Of a stretch of DNA of 64,000 nt, positions 44,252 through 53,337 are shown one piece after another (positions within the stretch are counted from its first letter, which is position 1; every line of letters starts with the position of its first letter). The notes below the pieces were generated by a model that had not been told where the DNA came from, ran no database searches, and worked only from the letters and a program-made list of their open reading frames with translations. The stretch covers positions 248,001 to 312,000 of the forward strand of contig NZ_JBFCVL010000004.1 of the NCBI RefSeq assembly GCF_040712075.1, in the 5' to 3' direction. Made by a program: the position numbers and the translations under genes. Origin of the DNA: Fodinicurvata sp. EGI_FJ10296. Its GTDB lineage: Bacteria; Pseudomonadota; Alphaproteobacteria; DSM-16000; Inquilinaceae.

Positions 44252-45697
44252 ATGACAGACCGCAACGACATCGACCCCGTGACACCATCCGGCACCGATC
44301 AAAGCCCGCCCAGAACGGGGCGTGAGACGCTTCCCAAAGCCCCGGAGGCCGAGGTGGACGCGTTTCGTCGCGCACACCCGGACGTAACGCAGATCGACGT
44401 GCTCATCCCGGATGCCAGCGGCGTATTACGGGGCAAAAAGGTTCCGGTCGAAAGCCTGAAGAAGATCTATCGCGAAGGGGCGATGTTTCCAGGATCGCTG
44501 TTCGCAACGGATATCACGGGATCGACGGTCGAAGAGACCGGCCTCGGATTCAAGGACGGCGATTCCGACCGGCCCTGCTTTCCCGTGCCGCAGACGCTCG
44601 ACCCGATCCCCTGGCTGAAGCGGCCGACCGGACAGATCATGCTGTCCATGCGCAATCCCGACGGTACACCCTTCTTTGCCGATCCGCGCGCCGTTCTGGC
44701 GGGCGTGGTCCAGCGGCTGAACGACGACGGCTATTTTCCGGTCGTTGCCATCGAACTGGAATTCTACCTGATCGACCGTGCCCCAACGGCGGATGGGCTT
44801 CCGCAGCCGCCGCTTTCTCCGGTCTCGGGCCGTCGCCAGGGCGAAACGCAGGTCTATGGCATCGAGGAGCTGTATGATTTCGATGCCATGCTGAGCGATG
44901 TCTACGACGCCTGTCAGGCCCAGAACATTCCCGTGGACAGTTCGGTTTCGGAGTATGCACCCGGTCAGTACGAGATCAATCTGCATCATGTCGCCAATGC
45001 GATGGACGCCTGCGACGATGCAATCCTGTTCAAGCGGGCCGTCAAATCGGTGGCGATGCAGCACGGCATCGACGCCACCTTCATGTCGAAGCCATACGCC
45101 GATCAGTCGGGCAGCGGATTCCACATTCACCTCAGCATGCTCGACCGCGATGGCCGCAATATCTTCGCCGCAGAGGATGTTCACGGCACACCCGAATTGC
45201 GCCACGCGATCGGCGGACTGGGCGAGACCATGGCCGACGGCATGGCGTTTTTCGCCCAGAACCAGAATGCTTTCCGGCGGTTCCAGACCAACAGCTATGC
45301 CCCGCATGCACCGACATGGGCGCATAACAACCGCTCGGCGTCGCTGAGGATTCCCCCCAGCCCGGCTGAATCGCGCCGGGTCGAGCACCGGGTCGCCGGC
45401 GCGGACGCCAATCCGTATCTGGTCATGGCGGCCGTGCTGGCCGGGGCCCATTACGGCCTGACCCACACGATCGATCCCGGAAAGCCGGTGACGGGCAATG
45501 CCTACGAGTCGGTCGATCAGACCCTGACCTCGTCGTGGATCCAGGCGCTGGAAAGGCTGGAGAAGTGCGATATCTTCCGTGACTATCTGGGGACGCAGTT
45601 CGTCGAAGTCTATCTGGCGCTGAAGCGGGCGGAGCGGGAGAAATTCTTCTCCATGATCACGGCGTTGGAATACGAATGGTACCTGCACCGGGTCTGA
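44252..45697 (+). CDS. puuA: Gamma-glutamylputrescine synthetase (PuuA-like glutamine synthetase)
   Basis: A 481-residue glutamine-synthetase-fold ligase, divergent from the first homologue. PuuA-like features are GVLRGKKVPVESLKKIY, the ELEFYLIDR ATP/metal segment, QYEINLHHVANAMDACDDAILFKR, ATFMSKPYADQSGSGFHIHLS and RVAGADANPYLVMAAVLAG. The reaction expected is ATP-dependent ligation of L-glutamate to putrescine. The 235-bp divergent spacer (44017-44251) contains a perfect TTGACA at 44158-44163 but no good -10 element at normal spacing. Confidence 0.88.
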   Translation: MTDRNDIDPVTPSGTDQSPPRTGRETLPKAPEAEVDAFRRAHPDVTQIDVLIPDASGVLRGKKVPVESLKKIYREGAMFPGSLFATDITGSTVEETGLGFKDGDSDRPCFPVPQTLDPIPWLKRPTGQIMLSMRNPDGTPFFADPRAVLAGVVQRLNDDGYFPVVAIELEFYLIDRAPTADGLPQPPLSPVSGRRQGETQVYGIEELYDFDAMLSDVYDACQAQNIPVDSSVSEYAPGQYEINLHHVANAMDACDDAILFKRAVKSVAMQHGIDATFMSKPYADQSGSGFHIHLSMLDRDGRNIFAAEDVHGTPELRHAIGGLGETMADGMAFFAQNQNAFRRFQTNSYAPHAPTWAHNNRSASLRIPPSPAESRRVEHRVAGADANPYLVMAAVLAGAHYGLTHTIDPGKPVTGNAYESVDQTLTSSWIQALERLEKCDIFRDYLGTQFVEVYLALKRAEREKFFSMITALEYEWYLHRV

Positions 45698-45857
45698 GCG
45701 AGGGCCGCGGGCCTTCTGGTTGTCCTGGTCGACGCATATTCGGCAATAATTGCAGTTTGGCTTGCGCAGTCCTTTCTGCATCAACGATTCGTGCGACCGG
45801 CAGACCCGACGCGGCATTCACAAAGCCGCACACGTGCACGGACCAGGTGGCGTCGAC

Positions 45858-46778
45858 GTGACGACCGATCTTGCCCCCTTGTCGGCACGCGCGAAAGCCG
45901 CCGCTGCCTTCCGGTTGGCCCGGCTGCTGGGCCGCACGGAAGTGACGGTCGGCGGTTCTCTGGGTCGCTTCACCGGCCACACCGACGATGCCGTAATGCT
46001 GCGCCATTATGGCCGTACCGGCACCTGGAGCGCCGCCGGTGTCAATGCGTTGGCCGCCGCGGCCCGCGCCGCCGCCCGCGACGGTTTGGCGCCGCTTCTG
46101 GTCGATGTTGGTGCGAGCGTGGGACTGGTCACGGCGGGCATTCTGGGTCAGGCGCCGGGAACCGCACTGGCACTGGAGCCCGATCCGGAAACCTTCTCCA
46201 TGCTCGTTCGCAATATGGCGTCCGCCGGCCTGAATGGGCGGGTTACCACGCTGCGGCGGGCGGCGGGTGCTGCGAATGTCGACGCGACAGGCGCGCCACT
46301 TGCCGCCCGGATGGTCCGTACACCCGGTAATGGGGGCGATATCCGCGTCGCCTCCGTGGCCCCGCACAATGAATGTCAGCCCGAAGCCGCTCCACTCTCC
46401 ACCCTCGACGGGATCGTGCCCCTGAACGATAAGTCACTGGCCCTGCTGCTGAAGATCGATACCCAGGGGCACGAACCCGACGTTCTGGCAGGCGCGCCTG
46501 GCGCACTTGCACGAGCGACACTGACAATGGTCGAGTTCTGGCCTCATGGCTTGCGTCAAATGGGGCACGATCCCGCCAGTTTTGCGACCCGACTGATGGG
46601 ACGGGTGGCGACCGGGATGGCGACGGCGGCGTTGCTGCACGACGAGCACACACGCCAGGAAATCGTCTGGCAAACACCCGAGACGGTCCTGCAGTACCTA
46701 CTCGACCTGTGCGACACCGCCGACGATCCCGGCCGCCAGGTCGAGGTCCTGCTGAGGCCGTCGCAGGTCTATCCGTAG
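45858..46778 (+). CDS. FkbM-family methyltransferase
   Basis: A 306-residue SAM-dependent methyltransferase. The SAM motif is LLVDVGASVGLVTAGIL near 80-96, followed by ALALEPDPETFSMLVRNM and the family-specific LLLKIDTQGHEPDVLAGAPGAL near 197-216. GTG 45858 is preceded by AGGTGG with 7-base spacing; the open frame extends to 45750 without support. Many FkbM enzymes O-methylate sugars, but the substrate here is unknown. Its 3' end overlaps the convergent MFS gene by 10 bp. Confidence 0.8.
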   Translation: MTTDLAPLSARAKAAAAFRLARLLGRTEVTVGGSLGRFTGHTDDAVMLRHYGRTGTWSAAGVNALAAAARAAARDGLAPLLVDVGASVGLVTAGILGQAPGTALALEPDPETFSMLVRNMASAGLNGRVTTLRRAAGAANVDATGAPLAARMVRTPGNGGDIRVASVAPHNECQPEAAPLSTLDGIVPLNDKSLALLLKIDTQGHEPDVLAGAPGALARATLTMVEFWPHGLRQMGHDPASFATRLMGRVATGMATAALLHDEHTRQEIVWQTPETVLQYLLDLCDTADDPGRQVEVLLRPSQVYP

Positions 46779-48070
46779 AGCCCTTTGAACAATCTACCCT
46801 TCTCCGTAACCATGACGATGGCGATCGACGCAGCGCCGAGCACAGCCATGCCAAGGGTCATTGGGACGACGCTGCCGTCATAGGCCTGGCCGATGAAATA
46901 GCCCAGTACCGCTCCGCCGACGGTGCTGAGCGCGCCGACAAAGGCCGACCCCGTGCCCGCCACATGCCCCAGTGGATCCATGGCCATGGCGTTGAAGTTG
47001 GGCATGATCAAACCGAAAGCGAACATGGTCAGCGCCTGAAAGCCGACGAACGTATAGATCGTCTCGAAGCCCAGCAAAGCGACCAGCGCATGAACCGAGC
47101 AAACAGCGGTGAACAGCAGCAGCGCCGTATGCGAGACGCGCCGCATGCCGATGCGTTCGACGATTCGCGAGTTGACAATGGAGGCGAGGGCGATCGAAAG
47201 GGCGATCAGCGAGAAAACGACCGGGAACGCCGCCCCCAGTTCGAACACTTCGACGAAGACCTGCTGGGCGGAATTGATGAACCCGAACAGCCCGCCCATG
47301 ATAACGGCCGCGCCGAGACCATAGCCGACAGTCATACGGCTCGTCAGGACGAAGCCGAACGCGCTGCCGATCGATTGCGGGGAAATCGGCGTCCGTCGCG
47401 CCGGCGGCAACGTCTCGGGAAGGCGGACGGCGATCCAGATCGCCAGCGTTACGCCCAGAATCGTCAACAAGCCGAAGATCCACTGCCACGGACCGAACAG
47501 CACGATGAGCTGGCCGATCGAGGGCGCGATCACAGGCACAGCGATGAATACGATCATCACCAGAGACATGACCTTGGCCATCGGTCTGCCGCCATAGCAG
47601 TCGCGCACGATGGAGACCGCGATGACACGAGTGGCCGCGGCGCCGACGCCCTGCATCGTTCGGGCAAAGAGAATCTGGTCGAAGGTCGAGGCCATGATCG
47701 CCATGGCACCGAACACCGAATAGATGAGCAGGCCTACGATCAGCACTGACTTGCGGCCGTAGCGGTCGGTGATCGTGCCATAGAACAACTGACTGATGCC
47801 GAAACCGATCAGATAGGCCGAGATGACCAACTGATTGGCGTTGGCATCGGTCACGCCGAGTGAGCCGCCGATCGCCGGCAATGCCGGAAGCATGATGTCG
47901 ATGGCCAGGGCGTTTACGGCCATCATCGCAGCGACGATCGTGACGAACTCGCCGAACCCCATGCCGGGATGCGCGGTCCCTTGCCCGGCGCTGGCCCCAG
48001 GCTTGCCCCCGGGGCTGCCCCCGGGACCAGAGCGTATGTCGGATCCGGCTGAAGTCGAATTGCGTGCCAT
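46769..48070 (-). CDS. MFS multidrug exporter, Bcr/CflA family
   Basis: Drug:proton antiporter, 433 residues with 12 membrane helices. The MFS loop motif is GTITDRYGRKSVLIVG, and the Bcr/CflA-type region ARTMQGVGAAATRVIAVSIVRDCY follows. The first 35 residues are a Gly/Pro/Ser-rich polar tail encoded by CCCGGGG-type simple sequence (47985-48030), longer than in most relatives. The start at 48070 is preferred; the frame runs to 48184 but would need a non-conserved Arg-rich extension. Confidence 0.9.
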   Translation of the reverse strand: MARNSTSAGSDIRSGPGGSPGGKPGASAGQGTAHPGMGFGEFVTIVAAMMAVNALAIDIMLPALPAIGGSLGVTDANANQLVISAYLIGFGISQLFYGTITDRYGRKSVLIVGLLIYSVFGAMAIMASTFDQILFARTMQGVGAAATRVIAVSIVRDCYGGRPMAKVMSLVMIVFIAVPVIAPSIGQLIVLFGPWQWIFGLLTILGVTLAIWIAVRLPETLPPARRTPISPQSIGSAFGFVLTSRMTVGYGLGAAVIMGGLFGFINSAQQVFVEVFELGAAFPVVFSLIALSIALASIVNSRIVERIGMRRVSHTALLLFTAVCSVHALVALLGFETIYTFVGFQALTMFAFGLIMPNFNAMAMDPLGHVAGTGSAFVGALSTVGGAVLGYFIGQAYDGSVVPMTLGMAVLGAASIAIVMVTEKGRLFKGLYG

Positions 48071-48379
48071 GCGGTCGCTCTGTGATGTTCCTCGTGCCGA
48101 AACCGGCCTGGAGCATCGCGAAAAGCGATGCCGGATGAACCGATGCCCGCGATATCCGCAAAACCATAGAGGATGAAAACGCACTCGGGAAACCGGTTCC
48201 GTAACCTGCGGCCTGCCCGAAGGTTCGTCAAGAAAGCGAATGTCGGCACCCCGATACGTGCATAAGTCATGACGACGGCGATCTTTCGTTGATCGCGCCC
48301 GCCATCACAGGCTACCATCGCCTCGGCAAAAGGATCGCGGTGCCGATACAGGGGCCGGTTTTTGGGAGGGAAAGACGCT
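48071..48379. other. 309-bp spacer without a gene, with one inverted repeat
   Basis: Divergent spacer between the MFS exporter and an unknown membrane protein gene. The only structure seen is GCATCGC (48113-48119) and GCGATGC (48125-48131) around GAAAA, a perfect 7-bp inverted repeat 43 bp upstream of the MFS start, which could be an operator or a leader hairpin. No TetR/MarR-type regulator gene is adjacent. Confidence 0.4.
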
Positions 48380-48886
48380 ATGACACTGACCATCGGCGCA
48401 CTGGCGCGGTCATTCATCTGGGCATTCGCCGGATCGCTGGTCTTTTCGGTCGTCCTGTTTCCCTACGGGGGTGCGGGCGGGCTCGTCGGACTTCAGGTGA
48501 TGGTTGCCCATACCTTCGCGATTTTCGTCGCCGGCCTGATACTGAACGCGTATCCGACGGTGACGACCCCGATCTACAAACGGTTCATGGGGCTTCGCGG
48601 TCTGGAATCGGTGATCATATTCCTGCTGATGATCGAGCTCGCGGCGTTGGGCTCGGTCGCCGCCATCTGGCTGATCGGCGTCGTCGTCGCCTTCTTTGGC
48701 TGGTGGACGGGCAGAGTCGGCACCACCTGGGCCGCAGCCCACTTCGCGGTTACCACCGGCTTGTTCGTTTATTTCCACCACATGCGCCACGCAATGCGCG
48801 GGACTTCCTGGTTCACGGCGCCGATTGCCCTGAGCCTGGCAATGCTGCTGATACCCTTCATATACGAAGGCATTTACTTCTTTTAG
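48380..48886 (+). CDS. Integral membrane protein of unknown function
   Basis: A 168-residue protein with about five hydrophobic helices and short loops, including VMVAHTFAIFVAGLILNAYP, RGLESVIIFLLMIELAALGS and a His-rich loop YFHHMRHAMRG before the last helix. ATG 48380 is preceded by GGAGG at 48365-48369. I do not recognise the family. It stands alone; the 171 bp downstream (48887-49057) hold nothing recognisable. Confidence 0.72.
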   Translation: MTLTIGALARSFIWAFAGSLVFSVVLFPYGGAGGLVGLQVMVAHTFAIFVAGLILNAYPTVTTPIYKRFMGLRGLESVIIFLLMIELAALGSVAAIWLIGVVVAFFGWWTGRVGTTWAAAHFAVTTGLFVYFHHMRHAMRGTSWFTAPIALSLAMLLIPFIYEGIYFF

Positions 48887-49057
48887 CAGTCCCCGAAACT
48901 GACCGCATCCGGGCCTGAAGCAAGCGGTACCCATTGCATTGCGTATCGAACGCCAGTCTGTGCGCCGCCATGACAGCCGACCGGGACCGACTGCTGCAAG
49001 CCGGTTCTGGTCGGCAATTCTGGCATGGTCTGACTGAACCCGGCTTGCGATGCCGTG

Positions 49058-50125
49058 CTACAGCGCTTCGGCGACTGCCTTGCCGCATGTCGTCGTGTCG
49101 GTCTTGCCGCCGAGATCACGTGTCCGCAACGACGGTTCCGCCATGACCTTTTCGATCGCGGCCAACACGGCAGCCCCGGCCTCCGCCTGACCGAAATGGT
49201 TCAGCATCAATGCTGCCGACCAGATCTGGCCAATCGGATTTGCGATGCCTTGCCCGGCGATATCGGGCGCCGAACCGTGTACCGGCTCGAACAATGACGG
49301 GAATACGCCTTCGGGATTGATGTTTCCAGAAGGGGCAATTCCGATCGTGCCGGTACAGGCCGGCCCCAGATCGGACAGAATGTCACCAAACAGATTCGAT
49401 GCCACGATGACGTCGAACCAGTCAGGATGCAGAACGAAATTTGCGGCAAGAATGTCGATATGGAACTTGTCGGTCGAAATGTCGGGGTACTGATCGGCCA
49501 TCGCCTCGAATCGTTCATCCCAATAGGGCATCGTGATTGAAATGCCGTTGGACTTGGTCGCCGACGTCACATGCCGTCTCTTGCGTGTCGCCGCCAGTTC
49601 GAACGCGTATTTCATCACGCGGTCGACACCGGTCCGCGACATGACGGTTTCCTGGATGACGACCTCGCGGTCCGTGCCTTCGAACATCCGGCCGCCGATC
49701 GACGAATACTCGCCCTCGGTATTTTCCCGGACGATATAGAAATCGATATCGCCGACATTCCGCCCCGCGAGCGGCGGCGTGATCCCCGGCATCAGTCGCA
49801 CGGGCCGAAGGTTGACATACTGGTCGAAGACGCGCCGGAACTGAAGCAGCGATCCCCATAGCGAAATGTGGTCGGGCACCGTTTCCGGCCATCCAACCGC
49901 ACCGAAAAAGATCGCGTCCTGACCCTCCAGCTGCTGCCGCCAGTCGTCGGGCATCATCTGCCCGTGTTTGGCATAGTAGTCGCAGGATGCGAAATCGAAC
50001 CAGGTCTGTTCAATCCGGAAGCCGAACTTCGAGGCAGCCGCCTCCAGCACCCGGACCCCTTCGGGCATCACTTCCTTGCCGATTCCGTCACCCGGAATGA
50101 CGGCGATCCTATAGCTTTGCGTCAC
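49058..50125 (-). CDS. Tartrate/D-malate dehydrogenase family (decarboxylating beta-hydroxyacid dehydrogenase)
   Basis: A 355-residue NAD-dependent enzyme of the isocitrate/isopropylmalate dehydrogenase superfamily, TtuC/DmlA branch. It has IAVIPGDGIGKEVMPEG, SLLQFRRVFDQYVNLRPVRL (substrate arginines), YIVRENTEGEYSSIGG, SNLFGDILSDLGPA and the cofactor loop FEPVHGSAPDIAGQGIANP. Branch members oxidise tartrate, D-malate or 3-isopropylmalate-like acids. It is the last gene of a leftward trio with an aminotransferase and a DDAH-like hydrolase, 57 bp downstream of the aminotransferase. Confidence 0.9.
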   Translation of the reverse strand: MTQSYRIAVIPGDGIGKEVMPEGVRVLEAAASKFGFRIEQTWFDFASCDYYAKHGQMMPDDWRQQLEGQDAIFFGAVGWPETVPDHISLWGSLLQFRRVFDQYVNLRPVRLMPGITPPLAGRNVGDIDFYIVRENTEGEYSSIGGRMFEGTDREVVIQETVMSRTGVDRVMKYAFELAATRKRRHVTSATKSNGISITMPYWDERFEAMADQYPDISTDKFHIDILAANFVLHPDWFDVIVASNLFGDILSDLGPACTGTIGIAPSGNINPEGVFPSLFEPVHGSAPDIAGQGIANPIGQIWSAALMLNHFGQAEAGAAVLAAIEKVMAEPSLRTRDLGGKTDTTTCGKAVAEAL

Positions 50126-50182
50126 GTCTCTTTACTCCGTCTCGGTCTGCCCGCAAACGACCGGCGCCCCAGCGCCGGAACC

Positions 50183-51427
50183 TCAAGCCCCGGAGCCGGG
50201 ATCACCCGTGTCTGCGTACTCTTGTAGTCTATCCGCGACCGTCGGCGCCATCTCATCGGCAACATTGGCAAAGGCGATGCGCAGATAGGGCTGCTGTCCG
50301 GCGCCGAACATCGTGCCGGGAAGGACCAGTAGCCGTTGCTGGCGGGCCAGTCCCTCGGCGATCGTCGCGGCCGCCGTGCCGTCGAACGGATGCCGGAGAT
50401 AGGCGAAGAACGCGCCGATGCTGACAAGATCCCAGGCCGGAGCCCTGCTCGTCACCGCCGAGCGAAAGCGATCGGCGCGGCGAGCCAGCAGACGGGCCTT
50501 TTCCGTCGACCATTCGCCGAGCGACGCCAGTGCGAACAGTGCCGCCTCCTGTCCGATGCGCGGGGCACAAATCGCCATGCAATCCATGGCCTTTTCCAGC
50601 ACGGCGATCAGCCGTGGCCCGGCAATTACCGAACCGACCCTATAGCCGGTCATGCTGTACGCTTTGGAGAAACTATAGAGCTGTACGACCGTATCGCCCC
50701 AATCGGAATCCTGGAACAGGGCGTGGGGAATGCCTGTCCCTCCTGCCCTGCCGGTGCGAGCCGCCGAATTATCGGCAAAGCGGCCTGGATGAAAATCCTT
50801 GTACGTTTCGTCGAGGACCAGCGCGATACCCGCACGACGGGCCACAGCGGCGAATGCATCGAGCAACGGCGCAGGATAGACCGCGCCGGTGGGATTGTTC
50901 GGCGTAACCAGCACGATCGCGCGAGTGCGGGGCGTGATCAGGCGTTCGGCCTCGATCGGGTCCGGAATCCCGGCGCGATCGGGCCGAAACGGCAATGTCA
51001 CGGTCTTCAGTCCCAGAGCGTCGAGCCACATCTTGTGATTGAAATAATGCGGCTCGGGCAACAACACCTCGTCCCCCGCCGAAGCCAGGCACTGCATGGT
51101 CAGGCAGAACGCCTGATTGCAGCCCGCGGTAATGGCGACCCGCTCGGCCGGAATCGCCGCCTCGTACACGGACGACATATGCACGGCCAGAGCGTCCCGA
51201 AGCGCGGGCAGGCCCAGAATGTCGGTATAGAGATGCGTTTCGGGCCGCGTCAGTAACGCCGAAAGGTGATCTGTCAGTGAGACCGGCGGCGGGTCGGCAG
51301 GAACCGCCTGCGCCAGATCGATCAATGGCCGGTTCGGGTCTATGGGCAATCCCCTGATCCAACCCTGGGCAGCCGCGATCGGCGGCGCCTCCACGGACTC
51401 GAAGGACGGGTTGAACTGCATCGGCAT
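50183..51427 (-). CDS. Class I/II PLP-dependent aminotransferase
   Basis: A 414-residue aspartate-aminotransferase-fold enzyme. Motifs: ITAGCNQAFCLTMQ, LVTPNNPTGAVYP, VLDETYKDFHPGRF, the Schiff-base lysine in YSFSKAYSMTGYRVG, and the substrate arginine in PYLRIAFAN near the end. The amino donor is unknown. It lies 58 bp after the DDAH-like gene and 57 bp before the dehydrogenase, all leftward, consistent with one operon. Confidence 0.88.
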   Translation of the reverse strand: MPMQFNPSFESVEAPPIAAAQGWIRGLPIDPNRPLIDLAQAVPADPPPVSLTDHLSALLTRPETHLYTDILGLPALRDALAVHMSSVYEAAIPAERVAITAGCNQAFCLTMQCLASAGDEVLLPEPHYFNHKMWLDALGLKTVTLPFRPDRAGIPDPIEAERLITPRTRAIVLVTPNNPTGAVYPAPLLDAFAAVARRAGIALVLDETYKDFHPGRFADNSAARTGRAGGTGIPHALFQDSDWGDTVVQLYSFSKAYSMTGYRVGSVIAGPRLIAVLEKAMDCMAICAPRIGQEAALFALASLGEWSTEKARLLARRADRFRSAVTSRAPAWDLVSIGAFFAYLRHPFDGTAAATIAEGLARQQRLLVLPGTMFGAGQQPYLRIAFANVADEMAPTVADRLQEYADTGDPGSGA

Positions 51428-51485
51428 GTCTCTTTCTCATCGTGCCATCGGACGGCTGATCGCAGCCGGTCGGTCCCGTCGACAG

Positions 51486-52343
51486 TCAGTCAAGCCGGTT
51501 CAGCGGCATGGTCGCGCAGTGAACACCGCCGCCGCCGCGAGTCAGAAGATCGAACGCGGGCGCGAGAACCTCGATCCCCTCGGCCCGCAGCCGATCGTTC
51601 AGCCCGGTCTGATGAGCCGGCGAAATGACCCTGTCATTGCCCAGCGCCAGAATGTTCGCTCCCAGCGCCATGGCGTCGCGATAGCTGACCGGCAGCCGCC
51701 TTATGCCCCGTGCGTCGATCCAGTTCAGAAGATCGGGTTCCAGAACATCTTCGCAGACCAGCGCCAGGCCGTCGGTCACCATGCAGAACAGCAAATCCAG
51801 ATGCAGGAAATGCTCTGCGAACGGATAGAGCCGGACCTCCCAGCCCGCCGCATCTTCAAGCCAGCCCGCGAACTGCCGGGCACCAACCTCGGACGTGCGT
51901 TCTCCGGAATGGCCGATCAGCGCCAGTCCGGGGCGGATAATGTGAATGTCGCCACCCTCCAGACTGCCATGAGTGGCGTATCCCCATATCGGGATACCGG
52001 CGGATTGATAGAATTCCAGGATAGAGGCGTACTCGCCCCGCCGCTGGGGGCGGAACAGCTGCGTAACGACGGCGCCCCAGGGCGTCATCTGTGAACTGTC
52101 ACGGGTATAGACCTGATATGGCAGATGCGGATCAGGGGTCAGATAGTGGCGGCGCACACTGGCGGTATCGAGCGCGGATTCCAGCTCGCGAAATTGAGCG
52201 GCGACCTCTGCCGGCTCCGGCTTTTCGCCGGCGGCCAGCGCGGCCTTCGCGACGACATTGGTCGGGATCCAGTCATAGTGATCCGGCCGGCAGAGCAACA
52301 CATCCGTCAGCACGCCGGTTTCCGACCCAACTCCCCATTGCAT
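51486..52343 (-). CDS. Amidinotransferase-fold hydrolase (dimethylarginine dimethylaminohydrolase-like)
   Basis: A 285-residue guanidino-modifying enzyme. It has the substrate-loop YTRDSSQMTPWGAVV, the Gly-Glu-Gly-type LEGGDIHIIRPGLALIG, EHFLHLDLLFCMV and the catalytic cysteine C276 in GGGGVHCATMPL. The family includes DDAH, arginine deiminase-like and other guanidine hydrolases; dimethylarginine or a related guanidino acid is the likely substrate class. ATG 52343 has AAGGA at 7-base spacing, whereas the open frame extending to 52652 reads through the divergent gene and is rejected. Confidence 0.85.
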   Translation of the reverse strand: MQWGVGSETGVLTDVLLCRPDHYDWIPTNVVAKAALAAGEKPEPAEVAAQFRELESALDTASVRRHYLTPDPHLPYQVYTRDSSQMTPWGAVVTQLFRPQRRGEYASILEFYQSAGIPIWGYATHGSLEGGDIHIIRPGLALIGHSGERTSEVGARQFAGWLEDAAGWEVRLYPFAEHFLHLDLLFCMVTDGLALVCEDVLEPDLLNWIDARGIRRLPVSYRDAMALGANILALGNDRVISPAHQTGLNDRLRAEGIEVLAPAFDLLTRGGGGVHCATMPLNRLD

Positions 52344-52533
52344 TCGCGGTCCTTTCGATTCTCCTGATGCGGTCGTCACGATCGGGCGGCCACCACTGGT
52401 TTTCGCCTCCCTCCGTCCAAGGATGCACCGTCCCGCCCACAGCCCACAAGAACCGAACGTGTCACAAAGAAAACTCTGAAGATTCCGCAACCCGCCACTG
52501 GATATTCTGCTGTGCCGAAAGACATTGCTGGTC

Positions 52534-53337
52534 ATGCAAAGAGACCGCGTCGCCAGAGATCGTTTTATCAGAGACCGTTTTGTCAGAGCGGGCCGGCGCA
52601 AGGTCGGCATTGCGGCCGCAGTCGCCTGCGCGATGACGATCTTCATCGGCACCGTGTGGGCGTTGGGACCGTTGGATTTCGCGCCAACGACCGGTTACGC
52701 ATGGTTACCGGCGGTGATGGTATTTGCGCTGACGCTCGGCCTTATGATGGTTTTTCTCCCGCTTCACCGGGGGGTTGACCGGTTCGGTGCAGCAAACGGC
52801 GTGACACTGGCACGCGGCGTCATCACCGCCTGGCTCGCCGGATTGATCGGAACCCAGTTCGATGTAACGACTGTTGGCTGGTGGGTCACCGGCGCGGCCC
52901 TGCTCGCGCTTTCACTCGACGGCATAGACGGTTACCTCGCCCGGACCCAGAAGACCGCATCACCCTTCGGAGCGCGATTCGATATGGAAATCGACGCGTT
53001 GTTCATCCTGCTGATGTCGTATCTGGTCTTCGAAGCCGGCCGGGCTGGCCCCTGGGTACTCCTGATCGGTTTGATGCGGTACGGCTTCGTCGCCGCCGGA
53101 TGGCTCTGGCCATCGCTGCGCGACGAACTTCCGCCAAGTTTCCGACGCAAGTTGGTTTGCATCATCCAGGGTGGCGCTCTGACGCTGTGCTTCGTGCCAC
53201 TGCTCGGCGACATGGCTTCGACGATCCTGGCCATTCTGGCGCTTGCATCACTGGCGTGGTCGTTCGGCATCGACATTCTGTATCTGAGCCGGCGCCGACT
53301 CGCCACCGGCAGCGACCACAGTGGAGCGACTTCATGA
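52534..53337 (+). CDS. CDP-alcohol phosphatidyltransferase family membrane protein
   Basis: A 267-residue integral membrane enzyme. It carries the complete motif D-G-x2-A-R-x8-G-x3-D-x3-D in DGIDGYLARTQKTASPF followed by GARFDMEID near 130-155, with about eight helices. The N-terminus repeats RDR (QRDRVARDRFIRDRFVRAG) from imperfect 15-bp repeats at 52545-52590. The acceptor alcohol is unknown; this is not the housekeeping PssA or PgsA by context. The stop overlaps the YceI start (ATGA). ATG 52534 is chosen; TTG 52525 is an alternative. Confidence 0.85.
   Translation: MQRDRVARDRFIRDRFVRAGRRKVGIAAAVACAMTIFIGTVWALGPLDFAPTTGYAWLPAVMVFALTLGLMMVFLPLHRGVDRFGAANGVTLARGVITAWLAGLIGTQFDVTTVGWWVTGAALLALSLDGIDGYLARTQKTASPFGARFDMEIDALFILLMSYLVFEAGRAGPWVLLIGLMRYGFVAAGWLWPSLRDELPPSFRRKLVCIIQGGALTLCFVPLLGDMASTILAILALASLAWSFGIDILYLSRRRLATGSDHSGATS

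Noticed and set aside
44426-45817. A 463-codon leftward frame opposite puuA
   Set aside because: The forward strand encodes a full glutamine synthetase fold; the reverse frame has no recognisable family.
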